From NCBI GenBank assembly GCA_030704615.1, contig CM060731.1, positions 40,114,001-40,178,000 of the forward strand: a stretch of 64,000 bases of DNA. Reading direction: 5' to 3'. Below, in pieces: positions 48,787 to 58,896 of the stretch (its first letter is position 1; every line of letters starts with the position of its first letter). The DNA is from Takakia lepidozioides. Its lineage: Eukaryota; Streptophyta; Takakiopsida; Takakiales; Takakiaceae. The notes under the pieces were generated by a model, which worked only from the letters and a program-made list of their open reading frames with translations, did not search any database and was not told where the DNA came from. The position numbers were made by a program, and so were the translations under genes.

Positions 48787-49800
48787 CAATTAGTGAATGT
48801 TTATTCGTACACACTTCTGAATACAATATGACAATATTGTAATTATACATACTTGTGAGTGGAATAATCCGAATGTTATTTCCATATGACAATATTGTAA
48901 TTATATATAATCCCAATGTTTTTCCTATATCCATCTTTCTGGACTTCCGAATAAAACATATTTCCACCCGGATACATATTTCCGTTCGCACACCTTTGTG
49001 GACAGCCACTAACCGATTTGGATAGCTTTTCTTATAGATCCAAGAATTCAATTCGGAGGAAATGACACACACAAGAAAAGGATCAAAGGACACTCAAACG
49101 GTGAAGAGACATATGGATCTGACAATGAGGGCCAGGTCACCTGAGCCGGTTCCACAAGTAACCTCCACTGTCCAGTCGATGTTGCCATCAAGGGACGCAG
49201 GGATTGAGTCGGAGAATCCTCATACTCGCGAGGAAGGAAAAGAGACAGAGCACCACAATCGCGTAATCCAACAACAGATCCCGATTCGGGTAAAACATTG
49301 GTTTTTTTCTTATTACTCTTATTATTGGTCTTTCAGTCTAATCTTCGGTATTGCTCAGTTCGGTAATTTTGTCAGATCATTTTGGACCACCATAGTCGTC
49401 ATCCGTGGGATTTTTCATTAATTTCCTGTAGATTCGTGAGACGACGTCTGAGGAGATCAAACACACGAGGACCGACTCTATCGAAACTGAGACGGTGAAG
49501 AGAAGAGTGGATCGAACAATTACTGTCGCTCTATTTGAGCCTTCTTGTTTGCGTTTGGGGATCATTTTTGTTATCTTCTTATGTCGCACTGAACCTCGAA
49601 TGTCCAATGGACGTTCTCGTCCTTTGTTTCTGGTTTGCTGGATGCTGGCCTGCTGTACGTCCTGGTCAACAAAGATGACCTTCTGGGGGAGTTTCGCCTA
49701 CATAACATATAGATCACAAGAACAAAATGGGCGGGCACAACCACTGAAGTCTTCAAATTCGGTCAAAGAGGTTTTTAACAACGGAAGAAAATAGCCCATT
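48787..49800. other. Element B region with short ORFs and two palindromes
   Basis: Plus-strand frames of 119 and 99 codons (49062-49421, 49495-49794) are interrupted and without known domains. Donor- and acceptor-like sites occur, so these may be small exons. Palindromes lie at 49160 and 49592. Confidence 0.3.
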
Positions 49801-52246
49801 TCCAGTCCTTCTCTGAAACATTGGACTTGCTTTTCGCATAACCAATTCTCCCACTAAAGTCTCCCACTAGGAGGAGCCTTACTCAATCGTTGTTGACATA
49901 CAGTTTTTCAATTTGCCAGTCCTCAAGTTTTTTCTATGAGGTCTTCCTCCATTTTCCCTCTAAGCTCTACGACTTTTCTGCACCAAATTTTCATTTCATT
50001 TCATTTTCATACTTCTCATCTTTGGCCCTGGTTTAAGAGGGAATTTCACATGTCCTTTCCGTTGTTCAAATTTTAAGCAATTTTTATTTCTCATAGTTTT
50101 TATTTGGTGGTATGACTTTTTATCCTCTCTCATGTTTTCTTCAGATCCATTTTCTCCCATGAGATCCAGACGCTTCCCAAAAGTCGTTATATAACGCCAT
50201 TTTCTTTCCAAATCTATTCATACCATAACCATAGCCATAACCATAACCATTATGGTTATTGAAATGTCTTCTCCCTTCACATTTGCGCTAGTTTTTTTCT
50301 TTGTTTTGGATTGACATGCATTTAGGCATGTTACAGTTTGCTTTCTATGTTACATCTTAATACTAGGTCCAGGTTCCAACGACGAGTCTTTCATTTAAAT
50401 ACTTGTCCATAATATTAGGTTCGTCATTTTTTTTTTGCTTACTAGTACCCTACTAACAACACTAAGTTCTAGCGAAGTCTGGAGTTTTCCATAAGACTTA
50501 TTGTTTGTCTATTTTGTAACTTAAACAAAAACCCTAAACCCTTACCCTAAACCCTTACTAGAAAACCCTAAACATTTATCCTTAACCCAATACCTCAGAA
50601 CCCTTTCCCTTCCCTTTGCAAATGGGAATCAACTATCCATACCATAATTATAACCATTTTGGTTATCCAAATCTCTTCAATGTAACCAAATTTCCATTTT
50701 GTACCATACTAACACACATTGAGTTGTAGCGAGTGCGAGTCGTCCGACATGTATGCTCACCATTTCTGCCTTCGACCCAAGCCTTAAACCCTCGTCAAAA
50801 ACCCTACGCCATTGTTACGTCTAAACCCTTACCTTTCCCCTGCAACTGGGAATGAAGTATCCATACCATAACCATAACTATTTATGGTTATTCAAATCTC
50901 TTTGCCCTTCACCTTGTGCAAGGTTTTGCTTTTGGTTTGGATTGACATGCACTTACCTTTTTTTTATCGAACTTTGCTTTATATGTATCTTAATATCAGG
51001 TTCCAAGGACGAGTCTTTCATTTAAATACTTGTCCAATGCAATGACTACACTTCCATAATATTAGGTTCTTCATTTTTATTTTGCTTAGTACTACCTTAC
51101 TAACAACACTAAGTTGTAGCGAGTGCAAGTCTTCCGACATGTATGCTCACCATTTCTGCCTTCAACCCAAACCCTAAACCCTCGTCGGGAACCCTAAACA
51201 AAACCCTACGCCATTGTTACGTCTAAACCCTCACCCTTCCCTTGCAAATGGGAATGAAGTATCCATACTATAACCATATGTATCTTAATACCAGGTTCCA
51301 AGGACGAATCCTCAATCTAAATACTTCTCTGGCCCAATGACTCTTCAATAATATTTGTTTCTCTATTTTTTATTTATTTTTTATCCTTCTAACACACACC
51401 AAGTTCTAGCGACTATGAGTCTTCCATATTTGTTTGTCCAATAGTGTTCTTAAACCTGGCAAACTGAAAACCCTACCTTTATCATCACCCCTAAACCATT
51501 AATCTTACCATAAACCAATAACTTTAGTGTACTGCCCTAGTTACACTCCAAACCTTATTGTACTACCATGTTACATCTTCTCAATGTTTCATGCTCTTTT
51601 AATATTTTCTTTTGTTGGATAAGGTATGATAGAATGATTACAGGGATATCAAATTCCTCAACCATGTCTTAATTCTACCGAGTGTAAGTCCATCATATTT
51701 GTTTGTCTTTTTGTACCCTAAATCCAAACCCTAAACCCTTACCCTTACTGTAAACCCAAACCTTATTACACTTCTCTCTAGTTACACCCCAAACCTTATT
51801 GTACTACCCTAATACCTCTTCCGAATGTTTCATGCTATTCTAATATTTTACTGCCCTTGTCACATACAAAACATGATTCATTCCAATGGCGTGGTTTGTG
51901 AACATTGTGCTTCATATGAAGATTTAATCAATAAAATTACTAGCAAGTTGTATCGAGTATGGTAGAGTACGAGTTTGGCCCATGTTCAATGCGATCCATT
52001 TGTTTATTATGATGACCTGCAATGGAACATTACTTTATTCGACTTCCAAGTGAACGTTCAATGAATTGTTCAATACTGCTACTTCATATTGAGCACTTCA
52101 ATGTCAAATGGACCTCTTCTATGACACATTTTGAAAAGAAGTATGACATCACCTGAAACTTCACAAAGTTCAATCACACATTACACCATCATATTATTAA
52201 TATTTCAATTAAATTTAATACAAATAAGTTTAGTCCGGATTTAAGT
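49801..52246. repeat. Right subterminal repeat region of element B with telomere-like motifs
   Basis: Imperfect repeats of about 300-600 bases recur. CCATACCATAACCATA-type blocks lie near 50217, 50637, 50857 and 51260. AGGTTCCAA(C/G)GACGA blocks lie near 50369, 50999 and 51294. CCCTAAACCC clusters lie near 50530-50570, 51170-51200 and 51725-51750, matching the plant telomere unit in short runs. No coding potential. Confidence 0.75.
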
Positions 52247-52274
52247 CAAAAGTCCAGAATGAATTAAAATAGGG
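52247..52274 (-). repeat. Right terminal inverted repeat of element B
   Basis: Read on the minus strand it starts CCCTATTTTAATT and continues ATTCTGGACTTTTG. It differs from the left repeat at 3 of 28 positions. Confidence 0.9.
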
Positions 52275-53394
52275 TTAACTCAAACAACTCTGAAACTGAA
52301 TCCCTATTAGGAACCTCCATAGCATGGGTCTGACCTTCCAAGGCAATCCTCATGAACAGTTTACCTTCACGTGCCTCACAATGGGGAAAATGATAGTTAA
52401 CATGTCTTTGAGTAGTCTTGGATATGCCTGGAAGTTGAGTGCCAGTCATGCACTTATGGAGTAGAGCCAAATGCAATTGATTCTCCATATCTGTCACTGG
52501 GATGCAGCATGCACTTCTCCCAATCCGTGACGGTGTAGGAAGAGATGAAACGATGATTGTAACTGAGATACACAGCTTCGCCCTGCAGATGCCAGAGTGA
52601 CTGAGCCACCTTCAGCCAAAATGCAATACGAGTCACCGTGCGCACTACCCTCTCCTTGACTACCAGGGAGTGCAACGGATACTTGTCAATAGGAGTCTGG
52701 ACTCGACAGAGCCCAACCTTCTCTTGATCAAAGGTTTTGCCAGAAAAAATCACAACATCCCGCGTAGAGAGGTGAAATAAATGTTGTGGGACGCCAGTAA
52801 TGGATTGTTCCCACTAAAAATCATCAGCAGGTTGATCGACAGTCCAGGCAGGGCGTATGTTTGTCAGCGCCGCTGCACTCCCACCTCGGACAAGCTCCCA
52901 AAAACGATAGCCACTAGGAACCTTTGGGTGCAGAAAGCTCTCAAGGTTGTTGGTGCGATCTCGCGTGACAACAAACTTGGGCACTCCAATCTGTGGCCAA
53001 GTGAGCAGTTCGCCTTGTCCAAGTCGCTCACGGATGACCTCCCGAGGTAAGCATTTGGCGATTTCCTTTACATGCAGCTTCTGCAACAGTCTGCCAGCAA
53101 ACGCACCCTGCTTGGCTTCAGCAATCTTGCGACGCTGCTCGCGTTTTTCTCCTTCAGAACTCACAGTCTTGCGCGCTTCAACAATGGCCGTCTGCTCAAA
53201 CTTCTCTATCCAGTAAGCCGAGGGCACATCAAGTGAAATCTCCGCGGTTCTCCCTCGTAAGGCCTTAGCACTTCAGGGGACGCAATATCATGCACAACAC
53301 TCAGGAAGACAGCTTCAAACGAATCGTCGTCAATCACAAACGAAGCAGTATCATTCGAACTGGAAGCCATGGCCACCGTTTGCACAGTGTTCAC
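52275..53394 (-). pseudogene. N-terminal ORF of the LTR retrotransposon and start of integrase
   Basis: The minus strand opens MNTVQTVAMASSS, then shifts near 53215 to a 137-codon frame (REVIRERLGQGELLTW). A TAG at 52814 follows in frame, then a 99-codon stretch, and a shifted frame (52497-52275) ending EGKLFMRIALEGQTH and SVSELFEL, which fits the N-terminus of a Ty3/gypsy integrase. The first part has the position of gag, but I see no gag zinc knuckle. Reverse transcriptase is missing between them. Confidence 0.6.
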
Positions 53395-53617
53395 TCACAA
53401 AGCAGGAAGACACAAGACACACAATATCAGCAGAAACAACATACACCAGGAGGGACAAATGATTGAACATAGTGGATCGCGCAACCATCTTTCTAGATTT
53501 CCCGTACAGCTGTCTTTCCACCATAGCCACACCGAACCTAGGCTATCATTAACAAAACACCCAAGCCGTTAGATTTAAATGCCCCCCATCTCCACCAAGA
53601 ACCCCAACACAAAGATA

Positions 53618-54050
53618 TGCTCTCGTCCTCTGCGGGTTAAGTCATGCACTTGGGATTGTAAGCTATAGAACTTTGCCAAGCTGACAGGGAAGGATCTATT
53701 GCAGAGCACACATACAATCTAAACCAATCGTTGCACGCAGCAAAGCATCAACACAGTTTCATCCAACGTCCTTCACACATCCACTGCACCAGTTTGTACA
53801 CCCAAAAACATCATGCCTAAGCTTGACGATCTCTTCATTTAAATAATCGGGAGAGGCTAATCTGGAGATCCAGATGCAGCACTCTTATTGGACGTGCAGA
53901 TTACAAGACCTCACATCCGCTAGCTCAGTTTCCAGGTTGGTTTATCTCGTGATTATTAACGTAGGACAATCACATAACCAAAGATAGTCCCTGTTATCAT
54001 TAATGTCCAACAACCTCATGCTTTTCATCCAAGGGACTGACAGGAGAGCA
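53618..54050 (-). repeat. 5' LTR (right copy)
   Basis: It runs TGCTCTC to GAGAGCA on the plus strand, a TG...CA ended LTR with short inverted ends. It is paired with 31076-31507. Confidence 0.85.
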
Positions 54051-54098
54051 TATGCACCGCCATGGAATCTGGAGCTCCACAACATTGAAGGTTTTTTT

Positions 54099-54483
54099 CA
54101 GTGTTGGGCAGATGTTAACTTTTTTTAACATCTGCCGGTTCAGGTATTTGCCAGTGTTGGGCGGTTATTTGATATTTTTCATAACCGGCGGTTCTGGTTG
54201 CTTCAAATTTTAGGAAACAATTAACCTGCGGTTACGGTTATTGAATTTTTTATGACTAGATATAACCTACGGGTGCGGTTGCAAAAACCTCAAATAACCG
54301 GCGGTTTTCATCAAATAACCGCGGGTATTGGGCAGTTCTTTAAAAGGTTCTTTGCTCGGTTATTTGAATACCTGACCTCCGCCGGTTCCTAACTGGACTG
54401 GTTACTTCATTTTTTCACCTCCGCCGGTCATATATATATACCACCGGGTATTAGAGAGAAATTTAAATAATCGCCCAACATTG
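54099..54483. mobile_element. hAT-type MITE, 385 bp
   Basis: The ends are CAGTGTTGGGC and the complement of CAATGTTGGGC. Eight-base flanks GTTTTTTT and GTTATTTT match at 7 of 8 positions, fitting a hAT target duplication. The interior repeats AACCGGCGGTT and GGCGGTTATTTG on both strands, as in hAT subterminal regions. No coding capacity. Confidence 0.75.
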
Positions 54484-55494
54484 GTTATTTTCTCCTCTCA
54501 CTATTAAGGGGCCTGATTTGTGAGCTGTCACTCCCAGGTGTTTCCCTCAAAAAAGAAAAAGAAAAAATCAATGTGATACAGTTTTGAAATTTATACACAT
54601 TGCACTTTATTTGGATTTTTTTTGTTTTTTTTGTTTTTTTTTGTTTTTTAGAGAACAGGGGGGATGCCCTGGATGAATTTTATTGAAGGTTATTTGAAGG
54701 GAAAAAAATTAAATCCCTTGAATGCCCGCAGGCTTATTTCTATGTCCATATTTGAATCCAAAATTTATTCTGTTTAAAAGCTTCGCAAGAAGACTACTAA
54801 CTACTAACCTGGAACTTCCGGTTTAAGAACCTTATGTCCGTCTCCTGTCCGCACTCGACAGAAGTCATCCATGGATGAAAGTGCAGGCGGGATATTAGTG
54901 TGGGTGTGCAATGAATGTGCTTTAGCTTTCAAGGTGCAGATGGTAGGGCTGTGTTGTTTTGCAGCAAGGGGAGTGTGACATGTTTCCTGTCTTGGGCCAA
55001 TTGTCAAAACGGAGAGGCTAGATTGAAGTCAGGATTTCTGTGAACTTAAGGGTAGGAAGGAAACCCTAATTGAGTACACGGGAGTAACCCCAAGGAGAAT
55101 TGGAGCGAAGGGTTTCGGTCACGGGTGTCTTTGTGGTATGGTCGCAATGCACCGCTTACCACTTTCTCTTGTTGTCTATCGATGAAGGAACCTGTCAGAC
55201 TGCCAGTCACACAGATAGCAGCAGCCCGAGGACTGTCATTAGCACTATCTTGTTCAACATATTCCTCTACTATGTTTGTTCGCTGTGTTTGTCAACGTGG
55301 ATGGTGAATTGAGTGGACTGTGGAAAGGATTGCGGAAAGGCACTGTGATCTTTGTATGGAAAGGCTACCAGCTTATGGCGGGTGCAGCATTGCGAATTGG
55401 GCAGAATTCTGTGAGGTTTGGTGGTGGTGCGAGTGAGCGAGCTAAAACCCTAGGGGGAGGGCGGGATTGGGAGTGGCAACAGGATTGGAGCGAG
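54484..55494. other. Intergenic region
   Basis: T-rich low-complexity DNA near 54605-54660. No gene recognised. The last part may be the original upstream region of the ALB3 fragment. Confidence 0.35.
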
Positions 55495-55926
55495 ATGACG
55501 ACGCTGTTGATACACGCGTGCTCGCCGTCGCTGTCGACAGCGAAAGTGGAGGCCAATGTGGCAGCGAGGCCGTATGGGATTGTGGCGCTCCTCCCTGCGA
55601 GGGGGTTGGGCTCCATGAGGGGCCTGTCGTCGCGGGGATCCGCTCTGCGGAGGCATTCGGCGAGGAGGACTGTGTTGACGGTCCCGAGAGCGTCTCTGGG
55701 CCAATTGCCCGACCCCGAGAATGTGGACCTGGCGTTGGGCGCACTGTTGAAGTCGCCTGAGGCGTTGCAAGCGTTGCCGAGCCGGACTGAGAGACTATTC
55801 TTCACGCTGGCGGATGCCGCGGTGGCGACTGATCCCAGTCAGATGACGGACGCTGTGGTGCAGAAGCCGGACGGAGGTTGGCTGGCACTCATCACCAATA
55901 ATCTGACGGCTGATGCAGTTGTCCAA
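55495..55926 (+). pseudogene. ALB3: First exon of an ALB3 (YidC/Oxa1 family) thylakoid insertase, 5' fragment
   Basis: From MTTLLIHACSP the exon reads as an Arg/Ser/Ala-rich chloroplast transit peptide, then LPDPENVDLALG, then ERLFFTLADAAVATDP and VVQKPDGGWLALI. This matches the segment of plant ALB3 just before the first membrane span. The exon ends at a donor (CAA, then GTGAATG). ALB3 inserts light-harvesting proteins into thylakoids. The exons for the five membrane spans are not found in the next 1 kb or anywhere in the window on this strand. It is a fragment, unless the next intron is very long. An upstream ATG at 55276 or 55375 is also in frame. Confidence 0.65.
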
Positions 55927-55956
55927 GTGAATGTTTAACACTGTCTATAAGTTTAC

Positions 55957-56108
55957 GCAGTCTGGTGATTTGTGATAGGTCTCTGAGAGGATAGTTGAAT
56001 GTGGCATATCCCCATCATTCAACTATACCACCTGCAGTCTGGTGATTTGTGATAGATTTCTGAGAGGACAGTTGAATGTGGCATATCCCCATCATTCAAC
56101 TATACCAC
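55957..56108. repeat. Tandem duplication of a 75-bp hairpin unit
   Basis: Two copies of a unit starting CAGTCTGGTGATTTGTGATA lie head to tail. Each contains an inverted repeat, AGTTGAATG with CATTCAACT, separated by a short loop. Confidence 0.9.
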
Positions 56109-56853
56109 GTCCATTTATGTGCTGCTCATTCTTTCCCAGAGTTTAGGATTTTCTATCCTCAGTTGCTCAACGTGAATGGCATCATATCAAATAGAGTCCT
56201 TTTCTAAGTCCCCTATAAATTTCATGGCCAGATCAAGATAAGCTTCTATAGGGTTGTGGTCCACGGTATCCTTGGCTACCTGTTGTCTTTCATAGTAGTT
56301 TGTTCATGTTGCCTTGATATGAGCGTGAAAATCCTCTGAAGTATACATGCCAAATTTTGCTCATTTCTTTGTGCATGCTTTTCCTGCATGTCCTGGAAGG
56401 GGCTGCAGAAGAGCAGAAGTTTTTTTCGGTATGCTTTATCAGCCCACTGGCATGAGGATTGACAGAGATCCCTATGGAGTTTATGAAACCCTAGACTTCA
56501 AGATTTTGTGAATTTCGTTTGGACACCCACAATTCTGTGTTTGGAATCTTATGGTGAGAATAGTAAGTGCACAGAGTTTTAGGTTGAAGTATGCATTTAC
56601 CAAAAAGAAGTGGCAAGAAGGGAACTGAAGTGAAATGGCACAGGGGTTTGAGGAATTGTCATATACTGAAGATTGCTGGGTTGGCCTTTGTGTTGGTCCC
56701 TGTTCCTTTCATCTTGCATTTTTTATGACATATGCGCTCCTTAGGGTAGTCAATTTTGGTATCTTCACCACTAGGATCTCAAAGTGTAACTCTTTGGAGA
56801 TTGAGAGGATTATGAGTATGGTGATTGATGAATGACTGTCTATGACTGGGCAG

Positions 56854-57142
56854 GTAGCTTGGACGATTTTGGAATTGCAACAGGAGTTGAGCTGGAGGAG
56901 TTGGAAGCGGAGCGCTCGGTACCCCTTCCATCCTGCTGGTTCTATTTTGCAACCATATGGGGACCCACTTCAGTAAATGTCTGCACAAATGGACAAAACC
57001 ATTAGCGAAAGTGTAGGGACATCACAAACCAAAAATAACCGACATTTTGTGACAACTTGCAGAGGAAGAGCATGATGTGACATGGTTCAAGCTGGAGAAG
57101 GACAAACCATATGAATGCTCTGTCTGCAGCCAAGTCTTTCAG
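56854..57142 (+). pseudogene. COX5b-like fragment (cytochrome c oxidase subunit)
   Basis: Exon piece 56854-56918 encodes GIATGVELEELEAER, matching the plant COX5b block IATGHEREELEAE. A second exon, 57063-57142, encodes EEHDVTWFKLEKDKPYECSVCSQVF, the COX5b zinc region with C-x2-C. The segment between them (FHPAGSILQPYGDP) is one base out of frame. The N-terminal presequence and the C-terminal GPGG region are not found. COX5b is a nucleus-encoded mitochondrial complex IV subunit; this looks like a partial copy. Confidence 0.6.
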
Positions 57143-57277
57143 GTAAATGTCAAGCGGTCTTCCACAAATCAGATACTTCCCACCATCAGTTTGTGTATCA
57201 GACCTAATGACATTGCACTTTCATGGCATGATGGCCTAATGCTGCCAGTACTCCTCATCGCTTCGCAATGTCTCCAT

Positions 57278-58180
57278 GCAGATGATGCAGCCAGCTACTG
57301 CAGTATGTATGCGCACTTACCCGTCCATTGAAAAGGCGGAGCAATTAATTGGGGTCTTTCGTGATGGCGTCGAAGATTTTCTTGTCAATGATGAGTGTGT
57401 GACACCGGAGGGAAGACCTTCACACAATTGCATACAAGCTATTGATCAGTTGCTGAAGAAAAGCGAGGTTGCAAAAATCCGCTTAGTTGTTTCTGTTGAC
57501 ACCCTTGGCCTATTCGAGGGGATTTTGGAGGTAATCCTTATTTAATTACTTAGCAACTACTATATTTTGTTATATATCTAATGAGTTCCATGTGCTTGTT
57601 ATTAAAGGTGTACTAGAGTTTGGTGTGAGTGGATTAAAGTTGTAGATTGAATGGGATTATTTTGATGAAAACGGGATATTTACGTGCAGGATTCGTCATC
57701 TGGATTCATCCTCTTCCGACAGGATGATTTTCTTCTATTGCATCGGCATCCATTCAAGGGTCGTGATGAGCCAGCAGAGCCGGATGACAGAGCTGCTTGG
57801 GACTCTTACAAGTGAGGTTGGCATTGGGCTGGTTTCTTTGCGGAGCTTATTCTGACAGAGGATGATCAGAGTATGATTAGAGCACATTGTGCCAAAGTTC
57901 TTGATGGAACCAACATTCCAAGGTATGACTTATCCAAAAGACCTAATCAATCCACAAATTTTTCATCTTTAGTTTTGTCCGTTTCGATTGCACAACAACA
58001 AATTGTCATAGTTGTTTTCATCTTTTTTACTGAATTACACAACGACATGTACTTAATTCCACTTGCATTACTTGCAGTGTTATAGATGAGGTCTCGTACG
58101 AGCGATTGAAGAGGTCGAGAGGATTGCCTCTTTCAACCTTTTAACGCCATCGTACGAGTCTTTTCTGAGGCGGAGCTTAC
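57278..58180 (+). CDS. Unidentified multi-exon gene fragment
   Basis: Exons with GT-AG borders: about 57278-57531 (EDFLVNDECVTPEGRPS, IRLVVSVDTLGLFEGILE), 57690-57811 in phase (DSSSGFILFRQDDFLLLHRH), then probably about 57825-57921 (TEDDQSMIRAHCAKVLDG) and a piece near 58080. I do not recognise the family. The coherent exons and sensible joints suggest a real gene or a piece of one. Confidence 0.4.
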
Positions 58181-58189
58181 GATTGCCAG

Positions 58190-58896
58190 GTCAGCAATAG
58201 ATTGAATAAGATTAAATAGTAGTGTTGAGTTTGATGTCAGATTGGGAGAAGCTTGTGCAGTGGAGAGTTTGTCCATTTTTTCGAGAATCGTTGTTTCTGA
58301 AGTGAAGAAGAGTTCTGGATTGTAGGTCGGAGGTTTTTTTGGTGAAGATAGGAAAGAGCTTGCGAGGGTTAGGTTTCTGGAGACTCGATATGAAGCAGGA
58401 ATTTACGTTTCCAGATTCTGATGGCAGAGTTTCTTGGGTTTTGCAGAGGTTGACCTATGCTAAGTTCTGAGGGGCTATAAGGTACTAGATTGGTAGGACT
58501 TAAAGATGCCTAACAGTGGCAAAAGGACTATTTATATACAAGGTGACAAGGATGCGGAGCCGAAGAAGATTTTGTTGGAGGACAACAGTAGTAGACACTT
58601 TGCAGTAGTGACCTTGGATCTTGGATCGGCTGGTTTAGGGATTCTAGGTGAGTCAAAGCTTGCAGCCCAAATTCTTTGCTGGCCTCATCAATTTAATTCA
58701 ACACCTGCAATCTATAGGCGTCCGAATAGAAGAGCGAGGTTCCACCTTCCTTGAAACCGATCATAGTGACAAGCGCATGTTTGTACAGACCGGTGCTCAG
58801 TGCACCAATTTTTTAACATCTACTGCTTAATATCCTGAACCTTGGAAGAATCTGTTACCGATTAGCAAACACGTGACTATCATCTGTACTGTGTAA
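58190..58896. other. Intergenic region, no supported gene
   Basis: One 82-codon plus ORF (58506-58754) has no recognised motif. Confidence 0.35.

Larger units (their letters stand above)
34514..49615. repeat. Fourteen dispersed copies of the element B palindrome
   Basis: Consensus: arm AACCTCCACTG, two variable bases, then the reverse complement of the arm. Copies at 34514, 35631, 36669, 37705, 39755, 41325, 41542, 41662, 43669, 44549, 45692, 48004, 49160 and 49592 (24 bases each). The copies at 41542, 44549 and 48004 have both arms matching the consensus exactly. The spacer varies (GA, TC, AA, TA, GG, CC), while the TG and CA beside it are nearly fixed. All copies lie in introns or between ORFs, five of them inside introns with traced GT-AG ends. 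None was seen outside element B in this window. Confidence 0.9.
32678..52274. mobile_element. Element B: 19.6-kb CACTA-like DNA transposon inserted in the integrase
   Basis: The unit is bounded by inverted repeats at 32678-32705 and 52247-52274 and lies exactly between two halves of one integrase reading frame (SVSELFEL on the right, LHHSSAFAGHLG on the left). The left end begins CACTA; the right end begins CCCTA, a one-base variant. The flanking trinucleotides are TGA and TTA, an imperfect 3-bp duplication. Contents on the minus strand: a decayed transposase, three FCP1-like HAD genes, a 310-aa protein and a ParB-like gene. On the plus strand: a CTD-like protein and a methyltransferase-like protein. 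It holds 14 dispersed palindromes and repetitive subterminal DNA. The transposase is not the canonical Tnp2 type expected of CACTA. Confidence 0.85.
31076..54050 (-). mobile_element. Decayed LTR retrotransposon, split by element B
   Basis: Two direct repeats, 31076-31507 and 53618-54050, bound the unit. In the minus orientation they enclose an N-terminal ORF (53394-52498), the start of an integrase, the 19.6-kb element B, and the rest of the integrase. Integrase type suggests Ty3/gypsy. No reverse transcriptase or RNase H region is present, so the copy was internally deleted. I could not find a matching target-site duplication (GGATA on the left, TATGC on the right). Confidence 0.85.

Noticed and set aside
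34514-49615. CRISPR-like array
   Set aside because: Repeats are perfect palindromes at irregular distances of hundreds to thousands of bases, in a eukaryotic transposon.
50500-51800. Chromosome end or interstitial telomere
   Set aside because: CCCTAAA units are few, interrupted and embedded in other repeats inside element B, not a long array.
31071-54055. Target-site duplication of the LTR element
   Set aside because: The flanks GGATA and TATGC do not match.
54149-54483. Alternative left end of the MITE at a second CAGTGTTGGGC
   Set aside because: The 8-base flank at 54099 matches the right flank better (7 of 8).
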